Assembly: GCA_017506865.1 (NCBI GenBank)
Contig: JAFCMP010000519.1
Coordinates: 186,001 to 250,000 of the forward strand
Direction of reading: 5' to 3'
DNA length: 64,000 nucleotides
Source of the DNA: Tribonema minus
Lineage: Eukaryota; Sar; Xanthophyceae; Tribonematales; Tribonemataceae
Part shown: in pieces, positions 33,793 through 46,456 of the stretch
Position numbering within the stretch: position 1 is the stretch's first letter
Layout: every line of letters starts with the position of its first letter
The notes under the pieces: model-generated
Seen by the model: the letters and a program-made list of their open reading frames with translations, nothing else
Told to the model about the DNA's origin: nothing
Databases searched by the model: none
Made by a program: the position numbers and the translations under genes

Positions 33793-36700
33793 TCAGTTGG
33801 TGGAGATGATGTCGCTGAGGTCCTGGCCGACGCCTGCGCGCGGGTGCGCCTGCAGTGCCTGCTCAATGTTGCCAAACCTGTCCGTGTGCTCGCGGTACCA
33901 CTCCACAGTCGCCTGCCGCGCAGCGAGTGTCAGGGGTATGTATGCATGAATATCAGTAATTTTCTATTGTGCTGAATTTGGTGCGGGCTCTCGTGTCCGC
34001 GGCGGCAGCACAGTTGAGAGATGAGAAACACAATTCGAGCATTTAGATTGTTAGAAAGGCCCTTCAGGGGGGATTAATGATCTTCAGTCAGAACAAGTTA
34101 CGAATGCCTACCCTCTCCAGCACTTGAGCAGGAGTACCCACCCCTGATGCAAACAGCACGAGCTTGTCCCGGGTCACCATACGCAGGCACCGCCCGCTCC
34201 AAGAACACTGAGCAGCAATCACTGGCTTGGCCACCTTCACACACGGCGCTCAATCGCTGACATAAACTTGATGTGTATGAAGCTGCTGCCCCAGACACAC
34301 AGTTTTGCGCAGCCAGACAGCACTATGTACAAATACGCACAATGCGTCGTTTGCAGTGCTGCGGCACAAGTCAAGACGAGTCAAGACTCTGTGCTGTAGT
34401 ACAAGAATGAAGGGTCATGGGAAGCTGCAGCAGCTGGATCACGGTGAAGCGCAAAGATTTCACTTAAGTGATGAGGGATGTTGTTGAAGTTGAAGTTGGG
34501 AAGCTACAGCTGGTAACGGCGCAGCTCACAGATGTCACTCGAGTTGCTGACTCAAGCGGACAACGCTGAGGCTGAAGTCGATAATAGAAGTACAAAAATT
34601 TCACTCAAGTGAGTGAAGGATGTTGTTGAAGTTGAAGTTGAAGTCGATGATGCTCATCCCCTCACCTTGAGCCCGCCCTCCCAGGACACCTCGCGTTGAC
34701 ATTCAAAGGTGAAGTTCCCAGGACATCTTGATGACATTTAAAGTTGAAGTTCATTCTGCTCATCCTCACCTTGAGCCCCTACTCCCACGACATCTTTTCG
34801 CGCCAGCAACAGTGAAGGACATTGCCTTGCGCCAGCATCAGTGAAGCGCACGTCGCTCACGTTTGACATTGTTGTTGTTGAAGTTGAAGTTGATAGTGCT
34901 CATCCCCCTCACCTTGAGCCCCTCCTCCCAGGACATCTCCTCGCGCCAGCAACAGTGAAGCGCACGTCACTTAAGGTGGACATATTGTTGAAGTTGAAGT
35001 TAAAGTTCATGATGCTCATCCCCTCACCTTGAGGCCCTCCTCCCAGGACATCTCTTGAGGACATTCAAAGTTGAAGTTATCATGACATTTAAAGTTGAAG
35101 TTGGCATTGATGGGTGCTCATCCCCCTCACCTTGAGCCCCTCCTCCCAGGACATCTCCTCGCGCCAGCCCAGCGACTTGAGCTTGTCCGAGTTGACCGTG
35201 TAGCGCAAGTCGTTGAACGCCCTGTCTTCCACAAACGTCATGGCCTTGGTGTCGGTCGGTGGTGACTCTCCATTAGCTTCTTCACCTCCGTTTGTTTCAG
35301 CGGCGGCAGCGTCGGCGGCGGCGGCGGCGTCTGGCGCGTTGAGCTTGGTGGCGTCCTCGCCGAATATCGCTAGCAAGTCCTTGGCGACTTTGAGCACGCT
35401 GATGGAGCAGCGTGCGAGGGGCGCAGTCACGGGTGGTGTCACATTTTTATTTTTGTTGCTGCGCTTGAAAGGAACAAAGAAAAACTCGGTACACAAGTGC
35501 AGCACTGAGTGCATCCAGCAGGTTGGCTGGTCTTGCGGTATGTTGCCAGCAAGTCTTTAGCTGCAATGCGCACGTTAACCTAGTTGGGAGCTGTGGAAGA
35601 ATGTCCATGCATCAGTACTGGTCGTACGATATGGGCCAGAGACACTTGTCGACTATGTAACATTGAGAGTGTCAGCGCAGCAACAGTGAGTCTCGTTCGG
35701 TCTGCGTTTCGATTGCCTCTGAATGCAGCAAGCGCAGGCCGTTTGGTATGTGCTGCGCATGGCACTCGTGTGTCACTTCCCTTGAACCTCACCTCAACCC
35801 TACCCCTGCAGCTTCCTCTTGCCCCAACCCTAACGGACTGCGGTCACCTGTGCCGCCAATGTATACCAAAAGTGCTAGCAACGTGCAAGTCACCTCCGCC
35901 GATGCCCCTTCCCCCCCTTCCGCCTCACCTGTGCTCGTTGCTGCCGCCAATGTTGTAGATGCGGCCGACCTCCCCCTTGTGCAGAATGACGTCAAACGCG
36001 CGCGCAACGTCCTGCACGTAAAGGAAGTTGCGCGTGTTGCGCCCGTCGCCGTGCACCGTCAGCGGGCGCCCCCGCAGCAGCTGGTTGATGAACTTGGGGA
36101 TCATCTTCTCGGGGTACTGGTGGGGACCGTAGACGTTGTTGCCGCGCGTGATGATGATGGGAAGCTTGAAGCTGCGGTAGTACGCCTTGGCGATGAACTC
36201 CGCGCCCGCTTTGGTGGCCGCGTAAGGGTTGGTCGGCTCAAGCACGTGGTCCTCGAACATGGGCTCCTCGTTGTGCTGAGGGCACAACAGTGCACAGTTT
36301 ACGAGGCGTTGCGGAATGTCGGCTAGGTGGAAGACAGTTGGGAAGTGGTGTGACCCACTGCTGCATGCTGCGACCTACAGTACACGTTCAAAGGTTCAGG
36401 TCAAATTGCTGACTGAATGCGTGGCCGCGCGAATCACTGAGGCACAATGTGGGCCTCGAACACGGGCAGCGGATGTCAAGAAGTTTACAAGAAAGTACTT
36501 CACCGCACCACCTTTTCGGTCACAGTACACAGGTAGTGAGTTGCGCTGCTTAGTTGCGGCAGCTGTGCTGATCGATTCGATCACTGACTGACACCAGGTG
36601 TCATATGTCACCACCAGCAGCCCATAATGAGTAATGACTGCAAATACTACATCATTGCAGCACGCATGATCACTTACCCATGTACACTTTGACTCACATG

Positions 36701-39700
36701 TGCATGTGCGTACCATGACTCATGACTCGTGACTCACCTCCCCTGCCCGTACAACTGGTCAATCATGATCCCACATATGAAGCCCTGTGACTATAGTCCT
36801 GTTCTTCATGGCATCGCAGCGCATACGCATACCCACTCTGATGTACTCCACGCCGCCTGATATACGACTCATGACTCACTTCCCTCTCCTTGTGTACCTC
36901 GTCTATGCTGACGTGGATGATGTGCCTTACTATGCCGCGTCCACCGTACCGCAACAATACACACCCATGAATCGCGACTCACAACTCATGTGCAATGCAT
37001 GTATGCACACCCATGACTCACAACTCGCGACTCACCTCCCCCTCCCCGTGCACCTCATCCGTGCTGACGTGGATGAAGCGGCGCACCGTGCCGCATTTGC
37101 ACCATACCGCAATATCTACACCCATGATGACTCATGACTCACAAAGCATGCAGTTGAGGTCCCTAGTAATCCCACAACTCATGACTCACGACTCGCGACT
37201 CACCTCCCCCTTCCCATACACCTCGTCCGTGCTGACGTACATGAAGTGCCTCACCGTCCACCATATGCACTATAACGCAAAAATGAACAACCATGACTCA
37301 CAAATATTGCATGTACTTGTGTACTTCGTATATACATCCGCGACGCACGACTCGCGACTCACCTCCCCCTCCCCGTACACCTCGTCCGTGCTGACGTGTA
37401 TGAAGCGGCGCACCGTGCCGCATGTGCACCGTACCGCAATGATGCACACCCATGACTCGCGACTCATGACTCGCAAAGACATGTACTTCTATGTACATGT
37501 GCGCAATTCATGATTACCCACGACTCACATCTCGCGACTCACCTCTCCCTCCCCGTACACCTCGTCCGTGCTGACGTGTATGAAGCGGCGCACCGTGCCC
37601 AGCGTCTTGGCGCTCTCCAGCAGCACATGCGTGCCCATGATGTTGTTGTGCGTGAACGTGAACGAGTTGCCAAACGAGTTGTCCACGTGCGTCTGCGCAG
37701 CGAAGTGGATGATGGTGTCCACCTTCTCTTCGCGCAGCACGTACGTCACCATGTCGCTCGAGCAGATGTTCCCCTTCACAAACTGGCATGCAAGGGGTGA
37801 CAAACGGAGCAGTCGACGTGCAGGTTAGTGGTCGTTTGCTTGTGCTGTGCGTATTGTATGCGTATAGCATTGCTGCACATCCATGTACGTGACCATGTCT
37901 CTCGAGCAGTTGTTCCCCTTGACAAACTGGCGAGGGGGGCGGCAGAGCAAGCGTTTGACTTGGTGGATGAGTGGCCGGTTGCTTGTGTTGTGCGTGTAGG
38001 TACAATGCTGCGTACCCATGTATGTGATCAAGTCGATGTTGCCCGTGACGAATGCGGTTGCGGTTCAAGGTATGTATGACATCAAGTATGTAGGTACAAC
38101 GGTCAGGCACATGTGAGTAAACCGGCGCACCAGGACGGGAGAGAGAGCTGGGTCGGCGTTAGGGTTAGGGCTAGAGACGTGTAAAAGGACTATCGCATTT
38201 GACAGGGTGCCGAGAGAGCGATGGAACCTGGATGACGGTGACTGCGTTGATCAGACTGCGTTGAGCTGCATGGTTGTGATCGCTGGTTGGCGCCCTTGTG
38301 TATGCAATTGGGTATGCATTTGGGTATGCATAAGGCGCTTCTCGCGCAGGGCGTACGTGACTAGGGCTTAGTGTCAGGTTCAGCGTTCAACCCTGACCCT
38401 AACCTTAACCCTAACGCTATACAGATGTTACCTCGGCAAACTCTAGCGCATGGCGATGGGAAGGGGGGGAGGTACACAAGGCGTTTTGTGTTTGTGTGTT
38501 TAGATAGGTGGGCATGACCCTCCTAATGGGGTTTGCGCTTGGCCATGTCGCTGGAGCACTGATGCGTCACCGCAATGAGCACAATGAGGGTTACGTTTGA
38601 CTCACGAGGTGATGGTTAGGTAGGGCCAAGCAATTGCGAAGAGGGACTGGATGAGGTTAGGGTCTAACCCTGACTGTCCCTAACCCTATCCCTCACCCTG
38701 AGCCTCAACATGCTGCCGCAATTGCAGCAAAATCAGCGAGAGAGACACAAAGACAATTCGACTGACGCGACAGAATGAGGATTTGGACCGTTCATGATTT
38801 GAGGTAGTAATTGGAGGCAAAAATGTGTGACAAATGATGCAATATATACACTAATCGATTTGGCCATTTGCTTACATCTCATGTGGGTTAGTTACTCAGG
38901 GTTAGGGGTCAGGGTTGAGAGTACTCTTGGTTGGTCAAGGTGCACAGCTGGCATTGATCTCCGCCCCGTAGTTTGTTTTCGAATCATTGGGGTTAGTGCT
39001 AGGGATCGGGGTAAAAAACTGAGTGGAGCTAGAGAAAGTGATGACCCTTAGTAACCCCAAACATAAAGGTAAGGGTCAGTCCCATATTGCTACCACATGC
39101 GTCGCATGCATGCGTCGCGCGTGCTAGAAGCATCCGAAACATAACCTTGCTTGGAAGCACATATGGTATTCTGTGTGAATACATGAAACTGGTGACCCTT
39201 TTAGGAAGACGCCACGGCCGGTGACGAAGGAAATTTCTCTGACGGCCACGTTTCCATGCCAAGTGGCCATGAGACTCCATGTGAGTCGACAACTCTAGAA
39301 TAGTAACCTGGGCTGTGTGCCATAATAAGGAGTATGTAGTGGAGTACGCATGATGCGTCAGCTAGGGTTAGGGTTAGGATTAGAACTAGCGCAAGCCCGA
39401 AAACACTTCCGCCAGTGTCCTGAAGTATTTGCGAGCAGCAAACAGCGTCCGATTGTTCACTTTGCAGCTATGCGCCTCTTTTGTAGCACTGCAACTGGAG
39501 ATCAGAAGATGCCCACTACTGCGTATACCTATGGATCTTTAAGTTGTCATGCAACAGTGAGGCTTAAAGCACGATACCACTTGTCGTACCAGCATTTGCT
39601 GCTGTGGGATAAATATGGCTGTGCTACCGGGGTCAGTTGTACACAGCGGCACGTGTGATGCAAGCTCCGTGTTGTTGCATGCAAGCAAAGCCGTTAACCT

Positions 39701-40532
39701 CTGCCAACACTTGTTGGACAAGATGTGGATGTACAGACTCAACGAACATCCAGGCACAACACTGGCGGTTCATGCTTGCGGACTTGCAGCTTATAACATG
39801 GTAATGTGACTTCAAACTGCTACAAAGATAGGAATTTCATGAGTAAGTCACCATCAACGCGAGAAACTGACACTATATTGGTGCGTCGTCTGACCTGGCT
39901 TTGAGCTGCGCTTAACAGCAGCTGATGACGCAGTGTTGCATTAGCAATGTTTCGCCAAGGCATTGGATTCAGGCGATCCGTCAAGAACCCTTGGTAGTAG
40001 GGGTCGACCGCAGCATGACATGCAACCTACGCATGCAATCGCATAGATTGATGACTCATCTTGACCTGAATTCAATCGCTCGACTGTATCAACAATGTCG
40101 TTGTTTGAGCAAGCTGAGGGTGGTGCATGACGCTGACCTTACGAAGTTTTGGGTCGCGAAACATCAAGAGTGCATCTTGATGCTGCTACTGATCCACGCG
40201 CAGCATTGGTGTTTGATGCCCTGTGGCCACATTCAGAAGGCAATGAGGGTATTCTGCACGTGACCAACAGCAGAGCAGCTCACCTTGTAATTTCTGTACC
40301 GGTCCACTTCGCTGAGATTTTCCAAGCACGCGCAGTAATCCAGCTTGTCGAAGTTGATGACATTGTACTGCGGATACTTCTTCGCCAGCAGTATCACGGC
40401 GTGGCTGGCAATGAACCCCGCCCCTCCCGTCACCATGATGTTCCTAGGCGTGTACTCCCCCTCAACGGGCTCCACCTCCAGCCTCGCATCCAGTCCGGAG
40501 GAGGACGTACGCGTGTGATGGCGGTAATCCAT
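33793..40532 (-). CDS. UDP/dTDP-glucose 4,6-dehydratase (RHM N-domain type)
   Basis: Five exons (40284-40532, 37543-37782, 35929-36275, 35131-35398, 33793-33912) give 407 aa with matching phases. It is an extended short-chain dehydrogenase: NAD-binding MVTGGAGFIASH near residues 33-44, IIHFAAQTHVDNSFGNS, the catalytic STDEVYGE (T155, D156, E157) and NPYAATKAG (Y181, K185), then TRGNNVYGPHQYPEKMIPKF and the C-terminal AFNDLRYTVNSDKLKSLGW. The sequence is closest to the first domain of plant rhamnose synthase (RHM/UER), which converts UDP-glucose to UDP-4-keto-6-deoxyglucose for rhamnose. A low-complexity Ala insertion sits in exon 4. No epimerase/reductase domain is attached, so that step would be a separate gene. 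Introns 1, 2 and 4 hold exon-edge ladders. Confidence 0.94.
34655..35180. repeat. ladder of dehydratase exon 4 ends
   Basis: Reading minus strand, the exon 4 end GAGGAGGGGCTCAAGGTGAG recurs downstream at about 35025-35050, 34905-34945, 34765-34790 and 34660-34690. Between copies lie runs of TTGAAGTTGAAGTT and degraded copies of GACATCTCCTCGCGCCAGC, which is also exon sequence. The real junction is at 35131. Confidence 0.9.
36870..37605. repeat. five-rung ladder of dehydratase exon 2 ends
   Basis: The exon 2 end coding for RRFIHVSTDEVYGEGE plus its GTGAGTCGCGAG donor has diverged copies at about 37363-37415, 37200-37255, 37037-37090 and 36880-36925, spacing about 160-180 bp. Each unit also contains CATGACTCA-rich text. 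Identity drops step by step away from the real donor at 37542. Confidence 0.93.
37875..38060. repeat. copies of the dehydratase exon 2 start
   Basis: On the minus strand, upstream of the real exon 2 start at 37782, a copy of its first ~50 bp with acceptor lies at 37881-37930 (GAGCAGTTGTTCCCCTTGAC on the plus strand) and a weaker one at about 38010-38060. Confidence 0.85.
38150..39385. repeat. scattered TTAGGG/CCCTAA tracts in dehydratase intron 1
   Basis: Short tracts such as TTAGGGTTAGGG (38159, 39364), CCCTAACCTTAACCCTAAC (about 38396), CCCTAACCCTATCCC (about 38678) and GGGTTAGGGGTCAGGG (38898) occur in both orientations inside one 2.5-kb intron. Confidence 0.8.
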
Positions 40533-40950
40533 GGCTGCTGCCGCGCTTGCTGCTTCCGACACTACAGCTTCCGACACTGCAGATCCTCTTTCTCCCAGCG
40601 AGTGCAACGCCCTTGCTCTCTTGACGACACGCGAACCCTACACGGCAGTTTGGTTTGGATGAATGAATCGCGAATTCATGTACATCAATCGCTGTGCACT
40701 GCTGCTGCATGCATGTAAATTCAGGAATGCGTAGGATGCCCGGACTCCCTTGGGGGCCTTTGCAAAGACAAGTCCGCAAGTACACAGGCCAACCATCGTG
40801 ATCACAAGTTGAAAACTCTCAAAATAGCTGCATGTGCTTGCTCTGCGAGGCGCAATGATGCAATACACAGATGAGAAAGGCGTACTTGCAACTCGCGGGC
40901 AACCATTCTGAGCAGATGCACACTCATAGCAAGTCAGCCCTGTGTGCCAC
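40533..40950. other. region between the dehydratase start and the copia element
   Basis: This is the 5' flank of the dehydratase gene, cut off at 418 bp by the copia insertion. No gene is seen. If the promoter is longer, the element sits within or just upstream of it. Confidence 0.45.
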
Positions 40951-41216
40951 TGTTGAAATGAGCACTGTTTTGTAGCAGTCAGGTTGCACTTGAAGTTGTG
41001 CACTTGACGTTGCAGTTTGTTCGAGATCTGTTCGAGATCAGTTCGAGATCTTTTGCATGGATGACTCAGCAATCCTGAGCTGGAATGCCCAGGCTTGCTG
41101 TGCTTTGTAATATCACTTCCTTTCCTACACACTAGCACGTGTGTGTGACTTGTTGCTGTCATGGCTTAAGCTCAGGTTCCTCTGCACGGTGATTTGCGCG
41201 ATGTCAATATTGCAAC
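40951..41216 (+). repeat. 5' LTR of the copia element
   Basis: 266 bp, containing three tandem GTTCGAGATC-like units, almost identical to the 3' LTR. Confidence 0.92.
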
Positions 41217-42084
41217 GGTTATGAGCCTTAAGCTCAAGCTGAAGCTAGAGTTATTTGACGGCTGGTCGGCTGGTCAGAGTCTGTTCGCGGAGGAAACCTT
41301 ATCTACAACGAGCGCACCTGGCAAGCAGTGGTCAGCAGGAATGTCACCTCATAGAGACGCCCGGAGAGTCGCCTGCCAGAATTGACGCGCCATCAGTGGG
41401 GGAGGGAAAACAGCAGCAGCCTCAACCTACTGGCGCGCACGCAGCAGATGCAGCAGACGTAGCAGCAGATGCAGCAGACGCAGCAGCAGATGCAGCAGAT
41501 GCGGACGCAGCAGAGCCCGGGGAGGGCGCCCGAGTAGCACCTGAGGCGTCGCGTACGCGCAGCGGGCGCGGTTACTCAGCTCAGCCTGCCGCGAGATTTG
41601 CTGCCTTGGCGGAGCAGGTGCCAGCAGACCCCAAGTCGTACCGGGAGGCTGTCTCGGGCACTGATGGCGGCAAGTGGTGGGCGGCGTGCGATCGCGAGAT
41701 TGCGGAGCTGCAGGGCATCGGCACTTGGAGTCTCATTCCACGCAGTGAGGTGGAGGTGGGCGCCAAAGTGCTTGGCTGCACTTGGGTCTTCAAGACCAAG
41801 TTCGGCGAGCAAGGCGAGGTTGTTCGTCACAAGGCGCGGCTAGTAGTGCGGGGCGATCAGCAACGACCCGGCATCGACTTCGACGACGTCTACGCGCCCA
41901 CCGCAGACATCAAGTCACTACGGTCTGTTGTGGCGCTAGCTGCTCATCACGGCTGGCAGCTACACATCTGCGATGTCATGAACGCGTTCGTCCAAGCCGA
42001 CATCGACAAGCCGACATTCGTGCGGCAGCCGGAGGGCTACGTGCAGCGCGGAACAGACGGCGAGCCTCTTGTGATGCAGCTGTG

Positions 42085-43380
42085 CGCCCAGGTGTTGTCG
42101 ATGCAACGCATCTCGGTACCTGTACGAACATTAACATTACCTGTACGAACATTAACATTAGTGTTGTCGATGCAACGCATCTCGGTACTTTTTATTAATT
42201 CTCGCTCAGGGCGCGAAAAAGCCCAGATGATTGGCATCTAGCTGTAAGGAATCTACATGTCGTATGACAGTCTGAAAGTGTCGCAACGACAACCACTCAA
42301 ACGCCGCCGCCGCCAAATGGCATCTCGGGGTCCTCCCCTACGTCCTCCTCCATGTGCCCCCCCCCCCTGGATTCTGCCATGTGTGTCATGACACGGCCAG
42401 AGTACGCCATGTGGAGCGCTGCCGACAGTGCCGAGCGTAAGCGCGCCAGGGCGATGCCCTTGAGAGCTTTAGGGCGCGCTCCTCCGGGCACTGACATCCT
42501 GCTGGCATACTCCGTCGCCACAGCCTCCAGCAGCTTCCGCCCCTGCTCCCCGATGCTGTCAAATGACCCTATTGCCAATGTGGCAAGTTTGTAGCAATTC
42601 TGATCATAATGACCAGAATAGTGGGTAGTCTTGGCGGCCTCTTGGTCGCGGCAGCATCGCTCGGGGTCTGCTGCAGTCTTCGCCGCCCGCGACGCCACCT
42701 GTGCCTCGAAGCAGGTAACGTCCACCATGAGCGGTAGGTGGCGTGTCGGGTCGTCGTAGCCGGTCACCGGGAAGGCGTCGGCAGGCAGCACGATGTCCAT
42801 CCTGCGACTCCCCGGCGGCCCGGCGGACCCCAGAAACGGCGTGTAGTCCTCGTCCACCAGTCCCGTTTTGCGGTATTGCCGCAGGAGGCGCTGCGTGGCC
42901 CTCTTGACGCTATTGTGGACAATGGTGTCGTGCGCCTTGACGCGTGGCGCTTGACACAGCCGTGCATGCAGGGTGCCGCCCGGCGACTTCCCGCACAGCT
43001 TGCAGCCTGCCGTCTGCTCCTCTACTCCGATGGCGCGTTTGACGGCCAGCTGCCAGGATAGGCCATCGAACGAAGCCGTTGTGGAGTACATGGGCTCGTT
43101 GAGGAATGCCATGCCGATCGAGTGCATGTGGCGCTGCGACCGGAATCGAGCAAGTGCTTGCGTGCGTTGCGTGCCCTGCGGCAGCTGTTGCAGGTCCGCC
43201 TCCACCTTATCTGCAAGCTCGGTAGCGACGGCATCTCGGTACCTGTACGAACATAACATTAATGTTCGTACAGGTACCGAGATGCGTTGCATCGACAACA
43301 CCTGGGCGCACACAGCTAATGTTAATGTTCGTACAGGTACCGAGATGCGTTGCATCGACAACACCTGGGCGCACACAGCT
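42085..43380. mobile_element. foldback (MITE-like) element nested in the copia element, itself split by a LINE
   Basis: Half-elements beginning GTGCGCCCAGGTGTTGTCGA are mirrored at the right side by TCGACAACACCTGGGCGCAC. The inner arms GGTACCTGTACGAACATTAA and their inverse suggest an almost perfect palindrome of about 115 bp. At least four half-copies are visible, so two insertions or a local duplication occurred. AGCTG-like sequence is present at both outer ends. Confidence 0.7.
42189..43230 (-). mobile_element. 5'-truncated LINE (non-LTR retrotransposon) 3' fragment
   Basis: A 1042-bp insertion flanked by the 12-bp duplication GCATCTCGGTAC (42177-42188 and 43231-43242). On the minus strand a frame of about 310 codons runs to a stop at 42297, then a ~108-bp 3' UTR ending AATTAATAAAAAG. 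The protein is the C terminus of a LINE polyprotein: a CCHC-type knuckle (CKLCGKSPGGTLHARLC) and a following region with RRMDIVLP, MVDVTCF and HYSGHYDQNCYKLATLAIGS. Its R-D...D-T...K/Y-type spacing resembles the restriction-like endonuclease of R2-clade elements. The reverse transcriptase part is missing because of 5' truncation. Clade assignment is tentative. Confidence 0.75.
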
Positions 43381-44579
43381 GCACAAGGGACTTTACGGCT
43401 TGCACCAGAGCCCAGCGCTTTGGCACAGGAAGCTGATCAACTTTCTGCTGGAGCACGGCTTTGTTCAGTCACCGGCGGACGCTTGCGTGCTGCGCAACTG
43501 CAGCAACGGAGTCATCGTTGTCATCTACGTGGACGACGTGTTCACAATGGGCAGCACGGACAGCGACGTGCTGCAGGCGACCGTTGACCTCATCGCCAGC
43601 GAGTTCGCCATCAAGGACCTGGGATTTCCCACGCGGTTCCTCGGCATCAACTTCACGCGCCACGACGACGGCAGCATCACGCTCTCGCAACCAGACTACA
43701 TCAACACGCTGCTGGAGCGTCACCACCAGCTAGGCGCGCATCCGGCACACAACCCAGCTGCGACAACGGCTATTGCAGCAGAGGAGTCAGCGCAGCTGGA
43801 GGGAGCTCAGGTAGCAGAGTACCAGAGCATGGTTGGCGGACTGCAGTGGATAGCCACTTGCACGCGGCCGGACATCAGCTTTACGGTGTCGCAGCTACAG
43901 CGGCACATGGCGCAGCCCAAGCGGTGCCACATGGAGGCAGCCAAGCGCGTGCTGCATTACCTGATGGGCCACCCCATAGGTATCACCTACAGGCGGCAGG
44001 AGGGAGCGCAGCTGCAGCTGGTCGGCTACGCGTAGTTCGCCAGCGACAGCTCTACGCGGCGCAGTCAGACCGCCTACACGTTTCTGCTCTGCGGAGCAGC
44101 GGTAGTTTGGCGCTCGAAACTGCAGCCTTGCGTCACGCTTTCTTCAACGGAGGCGGAGTACGTGGCGCTTTGCGAGGCTAGCAAGGAAGTGCGGCCTTTG
44201 GCGCAGCTGCTGGAGTTTCTTGGCGCGGAGCAGGGGGTGGTGCGCATTATGGAGGACAATGCAGCGGCGATCCATTTAGCTGCGGACGCAGGTGCCTCGC
44301 AGCGCACTAAGCACATTGATGTAAAGTACCATTATGTGCGCGAGCAAGTGCAGAACGGACTAATTTCAGTAGAGTCAGTGCGCACACAGGAGCAGCATGC
44401 AGATGTGCTGACCAAAGTGCTAGGCGCAGTTCAGCACCACTTCCACACAGCGGCGCTTTTGGGCAGCGCATGATTGCAGTTGTTGTTCAGTGGCAGCGCA
44501 GAGTAAGGCACCAGGCTCTGTCACAGTTGTCATTTCAGTTTTGACAGTCAAGCTCATGGGAGTCTTGACTGGGGGAGGG

Positions 44580-44845
44580 TGTTGAAATGAGCACTGTTTT
44601 GTAGCAGTCAGGTTGCACTTGAAGTTGTGCACTTGACGTTGCAGTTTGTTCGAGATCTGTTCGAGATCAGTTCGAGATCTTTTGCATGGATGACTCAGCA
44701 ATCCTGAGCTGGAATGCCCAGGCTTGCTGTGCTTTGTAATATCACTTCCTTTCCTACACACTAGCACGTGTGTGTGACTTGTTGCTGTCATGGCTCAAGC
44801 TCAGGTTCCTCTGCACGGTGATTTGCGCGATGTCAATATTGCAAC
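44580..44845 (+). repeat. 3' LTR of the copia element
   Basis: 266 bp; follows the purine-rich tract and ends before the CCAC target duplication. Confidence 0.92.

Positions 44846-46456
<1,611 letters not shown>

Larger units (their letters stand above)
40951..44845 (+). mobile_element. Ty1/copia LTR retrotransposon, degraded, with nested insertions
   Basis: Two 266-bp LTRs (40951-41216 and 44580-44845), starting TGTTG and ending CAAC, differ at a single base that I can see. CCAC flanks both outer ends as a likely target duplication, and a purine run GGGGGAGGG precedes the 3' LTR. The interior encodes copia-type pol with recognisable reverse transcriptase (RVT_2) and RNase H regions in the usual order; little gag or integrase is visible, so the interior is also shortened. 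It is a broken copy with several breaks, including a nested foldback element that itself contains a LINE fragment. The near-identical LTRs point to a recent insertion. Confidence 0.9.

Noticed and set aside
36870-37605. Extra exons encoding RRFIHVSTDEVYGE-like peptides
   Set aside because: The copies are degraded and the single exon at 37543-37782 gives the full family sequence; treated as duplication decoys, not exons.
38159-39385. A real telomere or chromosome end
   Set aside because: The TTAGGG/CCCTAA tracts are short, in both orientations and inside an intron of a gene that continues on both sides.
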